A stretch of DNA of 64,000 nucleotides from Saccharina japonica (GCA_008828725.1 MEHQ01001740.1:186001-250000), one strand, 5' to 3'. Shown: positions 23,471 to 35,019, numbered from the stretch's first letter. Translations and numbers: made by a program. Notes: a model not told the origin generated them from the letters alone.

Positions 23471-24267
23471 ATAAATGTGTATTTGTAGCACCAGCAAACA
23501 GGTGGCGGCGCCAATGACGGAGAAAATGGCAATGCTGCCGCCGCCATCCCAACCACGTAGCAATCGGAAGCACGGTTAGCAGCAGCACCAGCCCCAGCAA
23601 GAGCAACAACAGAACACAGCAGCAGAGGGGCAGAAGCAGCAGCTCCAGCTTGGGTAATGCGCTGCTGCTGTGGGCTCTACTTTGTATATTTGATACAGTC
23701 CACGCGTGCCACTGCCATCGAGTACTATATGCTTGAAGCCCGTTCTATACCCCAATTTCCCAACGTCGAATCTCGGCATACAGTTTGAATCATCGGCAAC
23801 CTCGCGTAGTGCTGCTGCAGCTGCTGCTGGTACATCACTGTTTGAATGCAATTAGAGCAGCGATGGATTCGAGATGTCGCGTTGAAGTCCGTAAATGGGA
23901 TGCATGATACGAGTATTTTCTCAGGTGAGCAGTCGGAGCTTCTCGCACTACACGAAGCTGCGCAGAGCGTGCCATAGCACCGCCTCGGTGGCGCCTCGAA
24001 CCCCACCGGCGCGACTTAGTGATAATATCATCTATCCTTTCGCTCCGTACTCTCCGCGATTGTTGTGTCGTGTCTGCAGCCGTTCATGGTGGGTGTGAGA
24101 TGAGTGCGTTGTGTCACTCCAGAGCCAAGTACCAGATGGATACATGAATGTAGAGAAGACTGCTGCTGCTGCCACAAATAAATACCAGTTACCTTGTATA
24201 GTGTCATAATGTGTGTCCGTATTGCATACATACCCGATTCCCCGGTATCTAGGCCTCACCGATCACC

Positions 24268-24845
24268 GCCGGTATTGTGGTCGAGGGTATACTGGTACCC
24301 GGGGTATGTTCGTGTAGGCGTACCAAACTTAACGAAGTGTCGGGTACCGGTATTGGAAAATTACCGAACTTACCGAATTGTCGGGTACCGGTATTGGAAA
24401 AGTACCGAACTTACCGAAGTGTCGGGTACCGGTATTGGAAAAGTACCGAACTTACCGAAGTGTCGGGTACCGGTATTGGAAAAGTACCGAACTTACCGAA
24501 GTTTCGGGTACCGGTATTGAAAAGGTACCGAACTTACCGAAGTGTTCGGTAGGGTATCGAGCCCGGTACCGAACAAATACCGGTACCCCCGGTGGGTATA
24601 CCGGTACCTGGGGTATATTTGGGCGGGCGTACCGAACTTACCGAAGTGTCGGGTACGGGTATTGGAAAAATACCGAACTTACGGAAGTGTCAGGTACCGG
24701 TATTGAAAAATTACCGAACTTACCGAAGTGTCGGGTACCGGTATCGAGGATATATCGAACTTACCGAAGTGTCGGGTACCGGTATTTACCGAGAAAATAC
24801 CCCCGGTACAGTTCGGTACGTACTCTACCGAACATACCTTTGCAA
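24268..24845 (+). repeat. 41-bp minisatellite, right block
   Basis: Uses the same leader (GGTATTGTGGTCGAGGGTAT) and the same 41-bp unit; at least three consecutive units are exact, ending in TACCGAGAAAATACCCCCGG. A second leader at 24590 starts another sub-block, so the array is a higher-order repeat. The unit is not a multiple of three, so the long frames cycle through all three readings of the repeat. Confidence 0.9.
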
Positions 24846-25007
24846 AATTATGTTACCGGTCAATTGATTCCGGACGCTGCAATTGGAATTTGACACATCC
24901 ATGTATGTATGCATGAGGAAGCTATTTCTTAAAGTTTCAAAGGCAAGCGATTCGTGAGGCTGCCTAGCGATCGGAATTGCCGGACCGATTGATTCATGAA
25001 GTTGTTG

Positions 25008-25744
25008 TTGTTGTTGTCTTCACATTAAAAACCGTTCCGGTCTCTCTATCCAGTACCTCCATCTGTCTGTACTAATCCAACACTTGACGCGGTCGATTCC
25101 CGTGGTCACAGGCTAACTTACCCAAAAAAGGTATACTGAAATAAAAGTGGAACCCGAAGGGTCCGCAAAACGATCAAAGGCAGTCAAAAACAGATAGTCT
25201 GGAGCCTTCCGCTCCCCTCCACACGCTATGTGAAGGTAAACATAAAACTGGAAAGGTCAACATCACCAATCGGAGGTATACGCCCCCTGATTCTATCTTG
25301 GTGCCCCTATAATGCCGGGGTGTTCCGTGCCGGGTTCACGCCGGTCAGGCAAACAAATCGAGTCCTTCACCCCGATTGTAAACGCAGACATGATACGGGG
25401 GAAGGGAACTATGGTCCCGTGCTACTGATGTACCCCCGAACTGCGAGCAGTGTAACTGCAAAAGGTCAAAAACAACGAAGGGAAAAAGACAAAGACAAAG
25501 ACAAAGAGACAAGTCAAAAGTGCAAGCAAACACTCAAACAAACAAGAGCACAGAGATAGCACGGACACGTCATCCCGAGGGGGTGGTGCAATGGTGCGGC
25601 GGTGGGAGGAAGGGAAAAAACAAACAAACAAATAGTCCAGGAGAGTCAATCCGGCACATATCGCGCCACTCGGTCCGCCATTTCTCGCTCGTTTTCTTCC
25701 CTCGCCGATTCGTCCTTCTTCCGCACCCCTCCCGTCCCGTTGGT
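25008..25744. mobile_element. Insert in element 2, unclassified
   Basis: Relative to element 1 this ~740-bp block is extra. It starts with (TTG)n at the left, contains AAAGAC repeats near 25487-25511 and a box-B-like GGTCGATTCCC at 25091, and ends near CCGTTGGTTCTTGT. No terminal repeats found. A SINE or short retroposon is possible. Confidence 0.4.
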
Positions 25745-26439
25745 TCTTGTCGGAGTCTATTAATTGTAATCGACCAGACAACATATTTTGGAGGATGCCC
25801 ATTAAATTGAAAATATATCGGACAAAATATTTGGCGGCCGATTAATCACTAGGAAAATGTTTTTACATTCCCTTTATGTTTAAGCCTTGGACAATAGGCA
25901 TCGCAATAGCGTATTGCGCCTACAATATACCCACCGAAAAGTCTATTAAATGAAATGAGGCAGACAATTGATTCTTACCATATTGCTGCAATTGGAATAG
26001 CAAAGACAACAACATATTGTAGTCCACCTACTAATTGTATTCGCTTAGGCAATTGTTTTAGAGCTCTGTTGATTAACTGGAATTGTCTCCTGCAACTTGT
26101 TCGCTCCGGAGACTCCAATACTCTATTTCTTCTTCAATAGGATATGGGACCTACCCACGATGGACTATTGCTTTTACAGTAGATCTTCGGGAAGTCCATA
26201 AAAATGGATTTGGTCGAGATACTGCTTTCGTCGTGCATCTATTAATAGGAATGGTTCGGCCAATACATTTGTGTCTTGGCCTTCCAGTAGATAATGTTTC
26301 AGCAATTATTTTCTGGTCTTGTCTCACAATTGAAATGGTTCAATCAAACCGTTTCTGCTCTCACATTCCAATTGGAATTGTTTCAACAATTTCGTTAGTT
26401 CTTTTCTATTAATAGGAATGGTCGGATCAATAGGTTTCT

Positions 26440-27010
26440 GCCCTGACCTTCCAATTGAAATTGTTTCAACTATTAGTTTCAGGTCTTGCCTATCAATAGG
26501 AGTGGTTTGGTCAATAGGTTTCTGAGCTGACTTTCCAAATTAAATTGTTAGTTGGGTCAATAGGCTTTGTCCTGACATTCCAATTGATAGTGTTCAATCT
26601 TGTTTTTCTGACCTCGACAATTCCAATCAATAGACCGTACTTGAAATCCTTTGGTTGGACAGTTTCAATTGGTGGACAACACTCGAAACAAATTGGCTAT
26701 ACAAATCCGACTGATAGATCTCACTCGAAATAATTTGACTGGGCAATCCCAATTAATAGAAATCACTCGAAATCATTTAGTTGGACAATTGCATTTAATA
26801 GATAGAATTTGAAATTAAGTGTCTCGGCAATTCCAATTAATAGCCACCACCCGAAATCAATTGTGGGGACGATTCCAATTAGTAGGCAGCACCCAAAATC
26901 AGTTGTCCGGACAATTTCAATTAGTATCGTTCAATCGAAATCATTTGGTTGGGCAAATCCAATTAATAGACAGCATCCGAAATCAGTTGTAGCCTCAATA
27001 GAGTATTGTA
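26440..27010 (-). repeat. Degenerate ~40-bp tandem monomers in element 2
   Basis: CAATTCCAATTAATAGACAG followed by CACCCGAAATCAATTG recurs many times; more units lie at 27370-27560. Mirror image of 13.99-14.5 kb. Confidence 0.8.
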
Positions 27011-27029
27011 ATTTGTTTTTTTCCATTCC

Positions 27030-27368
27030 ATTTATTGTCTTCGCCCTCCTTTTCCCTCTCCTTCCTAGTCGTAACTCAGATCCGGGGTCACAAAGTAGAC
27101 TCTTCTCCGTCCTCCCCCACTACGGTTTTTGCCTTGCATTTTCATCGCGAGAATATTTCAGCACTTTCTTCCCTCGTCGACTTGCGTCGGATTCCGCTTA
27201 CCCACGCCACGAAGGCGCTCTCAGCAATTGGTTCCTTTTACTTTTTTCAAATAAAGACAAAATCTCTCACCACGGTGGGATTCGATCTTGGGTACCAATG
27301 GTAGTAGTCTTTGAAGCTGACCACTACTCTACCGGGGCGACCGGCCATATCAGGAATGATAAAAATAG
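27030..27368 (-). mobile_element. SINE-like insert in element 2
   Basis: A block absent from element 1 has a tRNA-like head on the minus strand: box A-like GTAGAGTAGTGG (27332-27319) and a perfect box B GATCGAATC (within 27287-27277), 31 bases apart. Downstream on that strand lie a T-rich GATTTTGTCTTTATTTG and pyrimidine/purine-rich sequence. The length (~340 bp) and Pol III-type promoter fit a tRNA-derived SINE. No second copy is seen in this window, and flanking duplications are not clear. Confidence 0.5.
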
Positions 27369-27589
27369 TTGTGCAGGCAATTCCAATTAATTGACAGCAC
27401 CCAAAACCAATTGCCTGGACAATTCCAATTGGTAGGCAGCATCCAAAATTAATTACCCGGACAATTCAAATGAATATGCTTCAATCAAAATAATTTGGTT
27501 GGGCAATTACAATTAATAGACTACACCCAAAAATAATTATAGGCACAATAGACTATTGAAATAGGAATTGTCCAGGGTGTGAAATTTAA

Positions 27590-28432
27590 CAGCGGGCAAA
27601 ATATCAGGAAAGTTAAATGTCACAAAAATGGTTGGAGGAAACAGGAAATCTGGAAAAACAAAAAAGTAGTGCGCGAAAACAAAACACGGAAATTGTGGAA
27701 AAAATGGACGTTAAGTCCTTCGATAACAGCCGGAAGTATCTACGAGTATCTTGTATATAGTTCGTCTGATGCCCAAAAAACAATACTTTAATCAAGTGCT
27801 CTTTGATGCCCAATTTATCATAGCAACTTATTGTGGAGCAAATAAATGCAAAAAACAAAACCCCAGTTTTTTCTCCCACACACGTTCACAACGCCCGCTT
27901 CTCCCTACACCGGCCTGCCCGGCACCGTCTTCTTACGTTGCAGGCTGGCATACTGTAGTACAACTCGTACGTGCGCCGTGCTTGTCGTCGTGACCACAGC
28001 GATTCGCGGCTGCTCTACGTACGAGTATTGCAGCAGTGCGGTTGCTACTTTTATCCTTTGCTGAGACTGTATCGTTCATCCTCGCTCTGGTCGTACTCGT
28101 ATCGTATGATACGTACGTCGCCTTCTGTCACCGTGCGCGACGAAAGCACCACTGCTTTAGAAAGGGACGGGGTCTCTGAAGGCCCCTATTAATAGATAAC
28201 ATCCCCTCCTCCTGCCTCTGCTCGTGTTCTAAGCCGTCGGAGTTCGCGAAGCTTGGTCATGTTGCATGGCCTACTTACCAGGTACCAGTGGTGGTCCTGG
28301 GCAAAACAAGTATACGTATTCCACCCCATACCAGGTACCAGGTACGAGCACAGGTACCAGAGATCACCACCAACCATCCTCAAGTCAAGCACTACCACCA
28401 CTACCACACCACCAGCTGAGCACCAGCAGCAG
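27590..28432. other. Spacer, no gene recognised
   Basis: AT-rich at the left, then a more mixed part with GTACGAGTA-type words. No repeats with other parts of the window, apart from GGTACCAGG-type microsatellite words near 28.28-28.36 kb. Confidence 0.4.
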
Positions 28433-29032
28433 CAGAAACTTGTCGCTGGTGGTGGTGGTGGTGGTGGTGGTTGTGTTTGGTGGTTTTGGTTTTACAGCAA
28501 ATCTCGATCACTCTCCGATCAGCTCCGATGGCAAGAACTAGACGAGTATGCGAATGCGGCGCAATAATGTGATACCAGGTATCATACCAGGCTAGATGCT
28601 AGATAGACGGTGCCGCGAGACATCATAGCTCTTCGACGACACATCACGTTCAGAGGGATGCCCAGGTGGCATGCTCACGTGACATTCTGGCGAGCCTGCC
28701 ATATGCTGTAATCATGATTTCTGTGCACCTACGTACGTACGTACGTATATACAGCAGAAAATTGTCGCTGGTGGTGGTGGTGGTGGTGGTGGTTGTGTTT
28801 GCTGGTTTTGTTTTTACAACAAATCTCGATCACTCTCGGATGGCAAGAAATAGACGATTTTGCGAATGCGGCGCAATAATGTGATACCAGGTATCATACC
28901 AGGCTAGACGGTGCCGCGAGACACCATCATAGCTCTTCGACGACACATCACGTTCAGAGCGATGCACAGGTGACATGCTCACGTGACATTCTCGCGAGCC
29001 TGCATCATGCTGTAATCATACTGTCTGTGCAC
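28433..29032 (+). repeat. Two tandem copies of a ~300-bp unit containing (GGT)n
   Basis: Copy one starts at GCAGAAACTTGTCGCTGG (28431) and copy two at GCAGAAAATTGTCGCTGG (28755). Both run through a (GGT)n tract, ATCTCGATCACTC, GCGAATGCGGCGCAATAATG and ACATCACGTTCAGAG, to CTGTGCAC. Long frames across the GGT tract encode runs of Val or Gly and are repeat artefacts. Confidence 0.85.
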
Positions 29033-30581
29033 GTATATACGTACATACGAATAATGTTCTTACGTATGCAGCAGTACGTATTTCCATTATACGTACGTAG
29101 TACGACCACACTGCTACCGTACGTATACCCGGGCACACGATCAGCGCATCCCCGTATTCCCGGGGACACAATGAACCCCCCATGGGCGGGGGATACTACA
29201 GTATGTCATCCCCTAACAAAATATTCACTGCTGTCTGTGCACGTATGAAAAGTACGTACGTATATTACGTACATATCAACGGCTGTATCTACTACCATGG
29301 TACAGTACAGTGTCGTACGTACGAGCTGGTACGTATGATACGTGCATTCAATGTGCCTACTGCGACGTACGTCCAGCGATCAATGCTGCATAGTATGCAG
29401 TATTTGTGCCCTATTATATATTTTCACGAAAAAATCGGTATGCATGCATGCACGAGTCAAATGATCTCGATCATCAGCACAACCAGTCTCGCGAGGGATT
29501 TTGCAAGGCCCTTTCGCGATGACCGTGAGACAACCGACAACAACAAACAACGTGCTCTCAGGAACAGCCAGCCCCCCCCCTGTCCCCCCTGGCCACATCT
29601 ATTATAAATATGTTTTTCATCAAACAACCCGCATTGATTCTGAGTCAATCCCCCTCGTTTCTATTTCCTTAACCATTTGTACTCCTATTAAGAATCTTCG
29701 TCGTCAATTTGTTTCCTATTTATTCCTACTACTTTTAATTTGAGCCTCTATCATCTCCATTACTACTTGCTTCAAAGGCCCTACCGCCGTGGGGGCGGGA
29801 GGGCCTCTTATTCCCTAGTTGTATATATATATACTTCGTATGTACAGAAGGGAGTAGGTTTAGCGCAGAGAGCTCTTCTTTTTGTTTCTGTGGTTTTCTT
29901 ATTTCGGGTTGCTGAATGCTCAATGTTGAAGCTCATGGTACAACATCGTCGGATGGCAAGGATAATAATAATACTAATAACGGCCCTTCACTTGTTTTAG
30001 ATGTATGTATGTTAGGATTTTGGTATCGTATACCGGTTTCATACTAAACGACATACAACTACAGTGCATGGGCCCATTTTAATCTTTATAAAAGCAAAAC
30101 GTGTACGAGTGTATAATGTGTGTTTGCGTAGAGATAAATGATAATGGGCTTTAGTACGGCAATACTAAAGCGCAACATTTATGTACACGGGGTTTGGGTT
30201 TTAGTATTCAGGTATACTATTAATAAGTGCCATGCCAAACAAAATAAGCAAGAAACATCCTTAACACCTATAGAACCAGACCCCCATTTCAGGTTAAAAC
30301 TACTTTATAGTAGACTAAGATATAGCTTAGTGTTCAGATACGCAGGTCATTGTACCGAAGAAACTTGGAATAATACTGTGTGTCAAGTGTCGAGGCTCTG
30401 ACTCAGTGAAGAAATATGGCAGAGGTGGCCATCGAGTGTCTGTGAAGATCACTTGTGAAGAAGAAGAAAGCACATACATACATACATACATGGTTTAATA
30501 GTCGCTTATGTGGCCATTGTGGAAAGAAGGTTGATCTCAGAGATTAAGATAAAATAAGAGAGATTATAAGATAAATATAAT
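29033..30581. other. Spacer with TACGTA-rich microsatellite and repeat ends
   Basis: 29040-29370 is full of TACGTAC words. 29878-29985 matches 15290-15385. 30000-30260 resembles part of the MITE at 9851-10279 (TTTTAGTAT...TATACTATTAATAA). (CATA)n occurs near 30474-30490. No gene recognised. Confidence 0.45.
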
Positions 30582-30753
30582 AAAAAATACCAATTACTGT
30601 AGTACGCTTCCAGCGTCGCAGAGCTGGCAGCATGGTGTAAAATTGAACGAGTGGTATGGGATAGAGAAGGAACCGAAGGAATGGTTGGTACTGCAACTGA
30701 ATATTCAAAGTACATAAGCCACAACAATATATCTACATAAACGCCATTATTTC

Positions 30754-31876
30754 CAAGGCTTATCACGGTACTCGATAATCGAGACGGGACGGGACGGTAC
30801 TGTTTTTACTTGTTTGGCGGGGAAAAAAATGAAGACGGGACGGGACGGGACGTTAAAATGACGACCAAACAGGTTTTTGAGACGGGACGGGACGGGACGG
30901 TTGGTGTACAATTCCTCAACGGGACGGGACGGTAATTTCAACGGGGTAGATTTTCACGGCGGGACGGGACGGTAAAATTCAACGGATTTTTTTTCCACGA
31001 CGGGACGGGACGGTAAATATAATTTTTCACGGCGGGACGGGACGGTAAATATAATTTTTCACGACGGGACGGAACGGTAAATATTTTTCACAACGGGAAG
31101 GGACGGTAAAAATAATTTTTCATGACAGGACGGGAGGGACGTACCATGGGACCGAGTTTTCCTGTCCCAAATGTTAGTTGTATACTATATACCAATTAAT
31201 TGCAATCTGGATAATTATTGGATCAAAACAGTTGCTGCTCCAGAGGAACAACGAAAAGAAACACTCGTACGAATCGTACATACGTACCGGTACGTGAATA
31301 GAAATTCATCTTGAAATTCGTATCCCCATATAATAAGATTTGGCGGAAAATTCGTATCCCCATAATAAAAAATATACTTAATTTTATTTCATATTTTGAT
31401 ATTTTGATGTTTCATATTCGTTATTTCGTAAATTCGTATAACTTTAATTTCATTTTAATGTACATACCAATGTGAAAAAAACAAATTTTGTAAATTCGTA
31501 GATTCTTGGTGGGAATGACGGGAAGAGACAACGGGCAGGTGTGAATCTGGGCGGGAGAGACAAGTTTTGTCGGCGGGACGGGACGGTAAAGACAACGGTG
31601 CATGACTGGACGGGACGGTAAATTACATTATCTCGACGGGACGGGACGGTAATTTTCAACGGGAGCGATTTTCTTGACGGGACGGGACGGTAAAGTTCAA
31701 CGGGGCAGATTTCGATGACGGGACGGGACGGTAAAGTTCAACGGTTGGAGATTTGTCGGCGGGACGGGACGGGACGAGATTTGACGGGACGACGGAAACA
31801 GTTTAACGACGGTTTAACCGTCCCGTCCCGCCGTTACCGTCGTTACCGTCCCGCCAAAATACCGTGATAAGCCTTG
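30754..31876. mobile_element. Non-autonomous hAT-type element with GGGACGGGACGG arrays
   Basis: Perfect 17-bp terminal inverted repeats, CAAGGCTTATCACGGTA and complement, are bordered by ATTATTTC on both sides (30746-30753 and 31877-31884). The 8-bp duplication and CAAGG start fit the hAT superfamily. Copy 1 of the duplication has the empty site near 5.53 kb. There is no transposase. The subterminal regions are arrays of GACGGGACGGGACGGTAA-like words on the plus strand; the last ~60 bases carry the complementary orientation. Three-G runs spaced by AC could form G-quadruplexes. Confidence 0.9.
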
Positions 31877-34372
31877 ATTATTTCTTGGGCAAACTGTAGC
31901 GAGAGCCGAACGAGCGCTACTTGTAAGGATGACCAAAAGAAATTAAGGCTTAGAAGACGCAGGCAGCAACGGCGTTCGTGCAGAATCGGTTGTTTCGGGA
32001 TTTTTCCATCGTCACATGATCACTATAAATAACAGGAATACGTATCACCCGGCAGCGGCACAACAGCAGGGCTCTGTGCTTGGAGCACACGGAGGAGGTC
32101 AGGGTTGACCAGCCACTAAGTGTTTTTCACAACATGCCTGGTATTTTTAAGAACGTTTTATTCGTTTGAAGGACCCCTCCTCCAGCTCCAACGGTATTGA
32201 ACCCTGAGTTGGAGGGTACCCATGATCACCGTCCTCGATCACCCACGCGTGTTCCGTAAAATAAATCTAAAAAAATCCAATCACAAGCAAGGGCATCACG
32301 TAGCCACTATTCCGTGGCCAACCACGACCACCCTACTCCAAAATACGAAACAGCACTTATGTACAGCCAACGAATAGATGCAACGAAACCTACCTGACAA
32401 ATTCCATGTTATGACACTGAGTCAAGCCCCCCCTCACCATAGGGCAGCCGCCTATCTATTTTACATGTAAACTGCTCGTGTAACTCAATCCTTGCAATAA
32501 ACCTGCCGCGTACACAGAGCTTTTCAAATACCTCTAGAGCTCCTTAGTACAAATGAAACAAAACATCACAGTTGGTGTAGGGTACACTCCATCCGCAGCC
32601 AGTGGGATGCTACGGCGTACCCCCCTCCCCCCCCCGAGACTATACCCAAACACCGGACGGTCGCAAATAAACAACGATGAAACTCAACTTATCAACTACA
32701 AGAAAGGCCGGAGAGTTCAACACCATCACGTAGACGATTATTTCTCGACCAAACATCACAGTAGTAATATAACCAATAAAAACGGCACCTACCTAGAAGA
32801 GCGCGCACGAGGCACACGCGCATCGTGGGCTATTCGTTGGTGTGCAGTTAGGTCGGCGTAAACATATAGCACGCCTTACTCCTCCCACACTCTCAAAAAT
32901 CCTGTAGCAATTTCGCGCAAACTTCCGAGTCAGATCAACCAAGCGTGCTTGCCATTCGCAGCAATCTGGTACAATTCTTTCCCAACCATGACCCCATGCG
33001 GGTTATCACATTGTGCATGCTTACATAAAGGGGACGGGTGGTAGGTCGTACTGGAGCCAGGTGCTCATAGACGATCAACACGACTTCTACCCTATCATAA
33101 AGCCAAATTCTGCACCTTCGGCAATACCGACAACACGGCAAAGCACACAAAACAACGCCGACGACAAACGGAGCAGAAAATAGACGGATACCACCGCAAA
33201 AACAAAACATTGCGAGATCTATGCAGGGGTCTCCGTATGTCACAAATAACACGTTTGAACAGAGGCATCGAAACAGGGAGACAATCTCGACCTACAGCAG
33301 TGTCTGCGACAGTTCTCAACTGCAAACACACTGAAGTGGTCAAGTCACCATATACTCGGATCGACTACTACTGTATGGTCAACCGCTATGCTGATGTCGC
33401 TTCTGCTGTTCATACGTGTGGTACTATGTTCTACCCGCGACGTATACGGCAAAGACAAAGCCAAGTTAGACCTCACGGGCGGATCAAGTGACTCGACATA
33501 GCACGATTATGCAAGCAGACTGTTAGGTGCCATGCCACAGTGTCTACCACTGCTGTCGTACCGCGCTCTATCAGTACCGCTATCGCACAACGGATGCGCG
33601 CAGAAAACGTGGCACGCGCCAGATTACACTGCAAGAAAACGCGAAAGTGTGGCCAGCGAGCGGTCGACTGTCGCACCAGGGGTACGGCTCCAGCGAAGGA
33701 TAACCTCACGCGCGTCTTGTAAGACCTGGCGGTTGGCGCGGAGCGACAGTTGGCGGCAAGGAAAAATTGCGACAAATGAATGGTGATGGCGGGACGTTAG
33801 AAAACCGAGGTTGCAGAGCTTGATCCCTGAGTTGTTGTGTGCAAAGCTACAAATGATGTACGCCCTGCTGCTCCGCGTATTTGCAACCTTACCTAGAACC
33901 GTAACAGAAGCAACGCGGCAGATCGATAATGACTTACCAGTACGAGACTCGTTTGTTGTATTAAGCTGTAAAGTCTCAGGTTTATACTTGATAAACTGTT
34001 GGAAGTAAAAACAAGGACGGCATGGCACATTACGCGGCTTAGCTGTTTATGACAGATAAACATACCCCCCCTATCTATTTATTGCCTGGACAGCAGTATT
34101 GCAAACAATTTACTGTACATCGGTACACAGTGCGAAAGCCAGAAACCGCGCACCAGCAGCAGAAGGCACGGAAAATGATTTAAGGAAAATGACTACGTAC
34201 AGTAACCGGCCTGTACACAGGTGGTACTGAATCTACAATGCGGCTGTTCAAACAGTGCCATACTGGCCAGAAGTAAGTCAGAGCATTACATACAGTCAGT
34301 ACTCGTATAGAGCTACTGTACACACCACATGGGAACCACCAGCAAGCGCAGGCAGGAATCGGCTAGAACCCA

Positions 34373-34733
34373 GACAAATGCTACGATAGAGGTACACCGT
34401 GATGTTTCTGCCTTATAAGGGTGGTCACTTGAGGAGCTCCATACCTCACCCGAAAACCGATTGTGCAAGAAACCAAAAGGGCTACCCGACCAACAATCCT
34501 ATGAGCTAGGTATACTATGGAAAATATGGCAACACAAGAATGAAAAAACGACGAATTTGGGTTAAGGAGCCCGACCGTTCAGGAACAAAATAGGCAATAG
34601 GTGCTATTACGGGGGACCATAGTTAATAGGACCTATGGTACACACAAAAACCTATATATTGAACTATTTTTACTAACCGAATTTGGTCCTATTTACTATG
34701 GTCCTCCGTAATACCTCGATCGTAGCACGTGTC
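34373..34733. mobile_element. MITE family A, copy 1, with nested 105-bp MITE
   Basis: Ends GACAAATGCTACG... and ...CGTAGCACGTGTC are imperfect inverted repeats. CCCA flanks both sides (34369-34372, 34734-34737), a 4-bp duplication. Copy 1 of the segmental duplication has the empty site near 8.0 kb. The interior includes the shared words ACGACGAATTTGGGTTAAGG and GAGCCCGACCGTTCAG. Related copies are at 39083-39330 and 54719-54965. Confidence 0.85.
34607..34711. mobile_element. 105-bp MITE with TA target site, nested in MITE A
   Basis: TTACGGGGGACCATAGTTAA at the left and its near complement at the right form ~28-bp inverted repeats. TA lies outside both ends (34605-34606 and 34712-34713). The other two copies of MITE A are continuous at this place (GTGCTACCTCTACCGTAGC). 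TA duplication and size fit a Tc1/mariner-derived MITE. Confidence 0.75.
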
Positions 34734-35019
34734 CCCAGACAAATATCAATACGGTAGATGCTACAGTACGAGCAGACGTCTACACACGCACTACCCCCTC
34801 CGCCCCCCCCCCGGCAAAGGAAGGGGAGTTCCCGACCCTTGACTGGAGCCATCAGTGCAACAGACATTACCCCTACGAGTGTATTCATCGAATATTGTTC
34901 ATGTACTAACTGCAGTATCGGTTGACTCCATCACAACGGGAAACGTGAACCTGTCAACTGTATGCCACCCATCACGCAAACTCACCTCTATAACACTCGA
35001 AGCCTTGCGCTGCACCGGC

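Larger units (their letters stand above)
22997..24848. mobile_element. Minisatellite-bearing composite insert in element 2
   Basis: Element 1 reads AACATAATATTGTC where element 2 has this 1.85-kb block, flanked on both sides by ATTA, a possible 4-bp duplication. Both ends carry a TTCGGTAGRGTA-type motif in inverted orientation (GTTCGGTAGGGTA at the left; complement of TGTTCGGTAGAGTA at the right). Two arrays of a 41-bp unit (23005-23470 and 24268-24845) surround an 0.8-kb centre without a recognised gene. Confidence 0.6.
21564..27581 (-). mobile_element. Element 2 of the CACACCCTGG family, with 8-bp target duplication
   Basis: The ends are a perfect 15-bp inverted repeat, CACACCCTGGACAAT and its complement. 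Both are bordered by AAATTTAA (21556-21563 and 27582-27589), an 8-bp target duplication. The body is the reverse complement of element 1. It carries at least four inserts relative to element 1: 21977-22810, 22997-24848, about 25008-25744 and about 27030-27368. No transposase frame is visible. An 8-bp duplication occurs in hAT, P, MULE and Merlin groups, but these termini match none that I can name with confidence. Confidence 0.85.

Noticed and set aside
23005-24845. A CRISPR-like array (regular 41-bp repeats)
   Set aside because: The units are contiguous tandem repeats without unique spacers, and the context is eukaryotic.
24378-24893. A long open frame through the 41-bp repeats encoding SGTGIGK/YRSVGYRYWK repeats
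   Set aside because: The unit length is not a multiple of three, so the frame simply cycles through all three readings of the minisatellite.
13970-27581. One 13.6-kb palindromic element using only the outermost CACACCCTGG ends
   Set aside because: The 8-bp duplication pairs 21564 with 27581, and each unit has its own two ends.
30754-31876. Telomere-like G-rich repeat array
   Set aside because: The array lies strictly between hAT-type terminal repeats with a target duplication, and an empty site exists in the sister copy.
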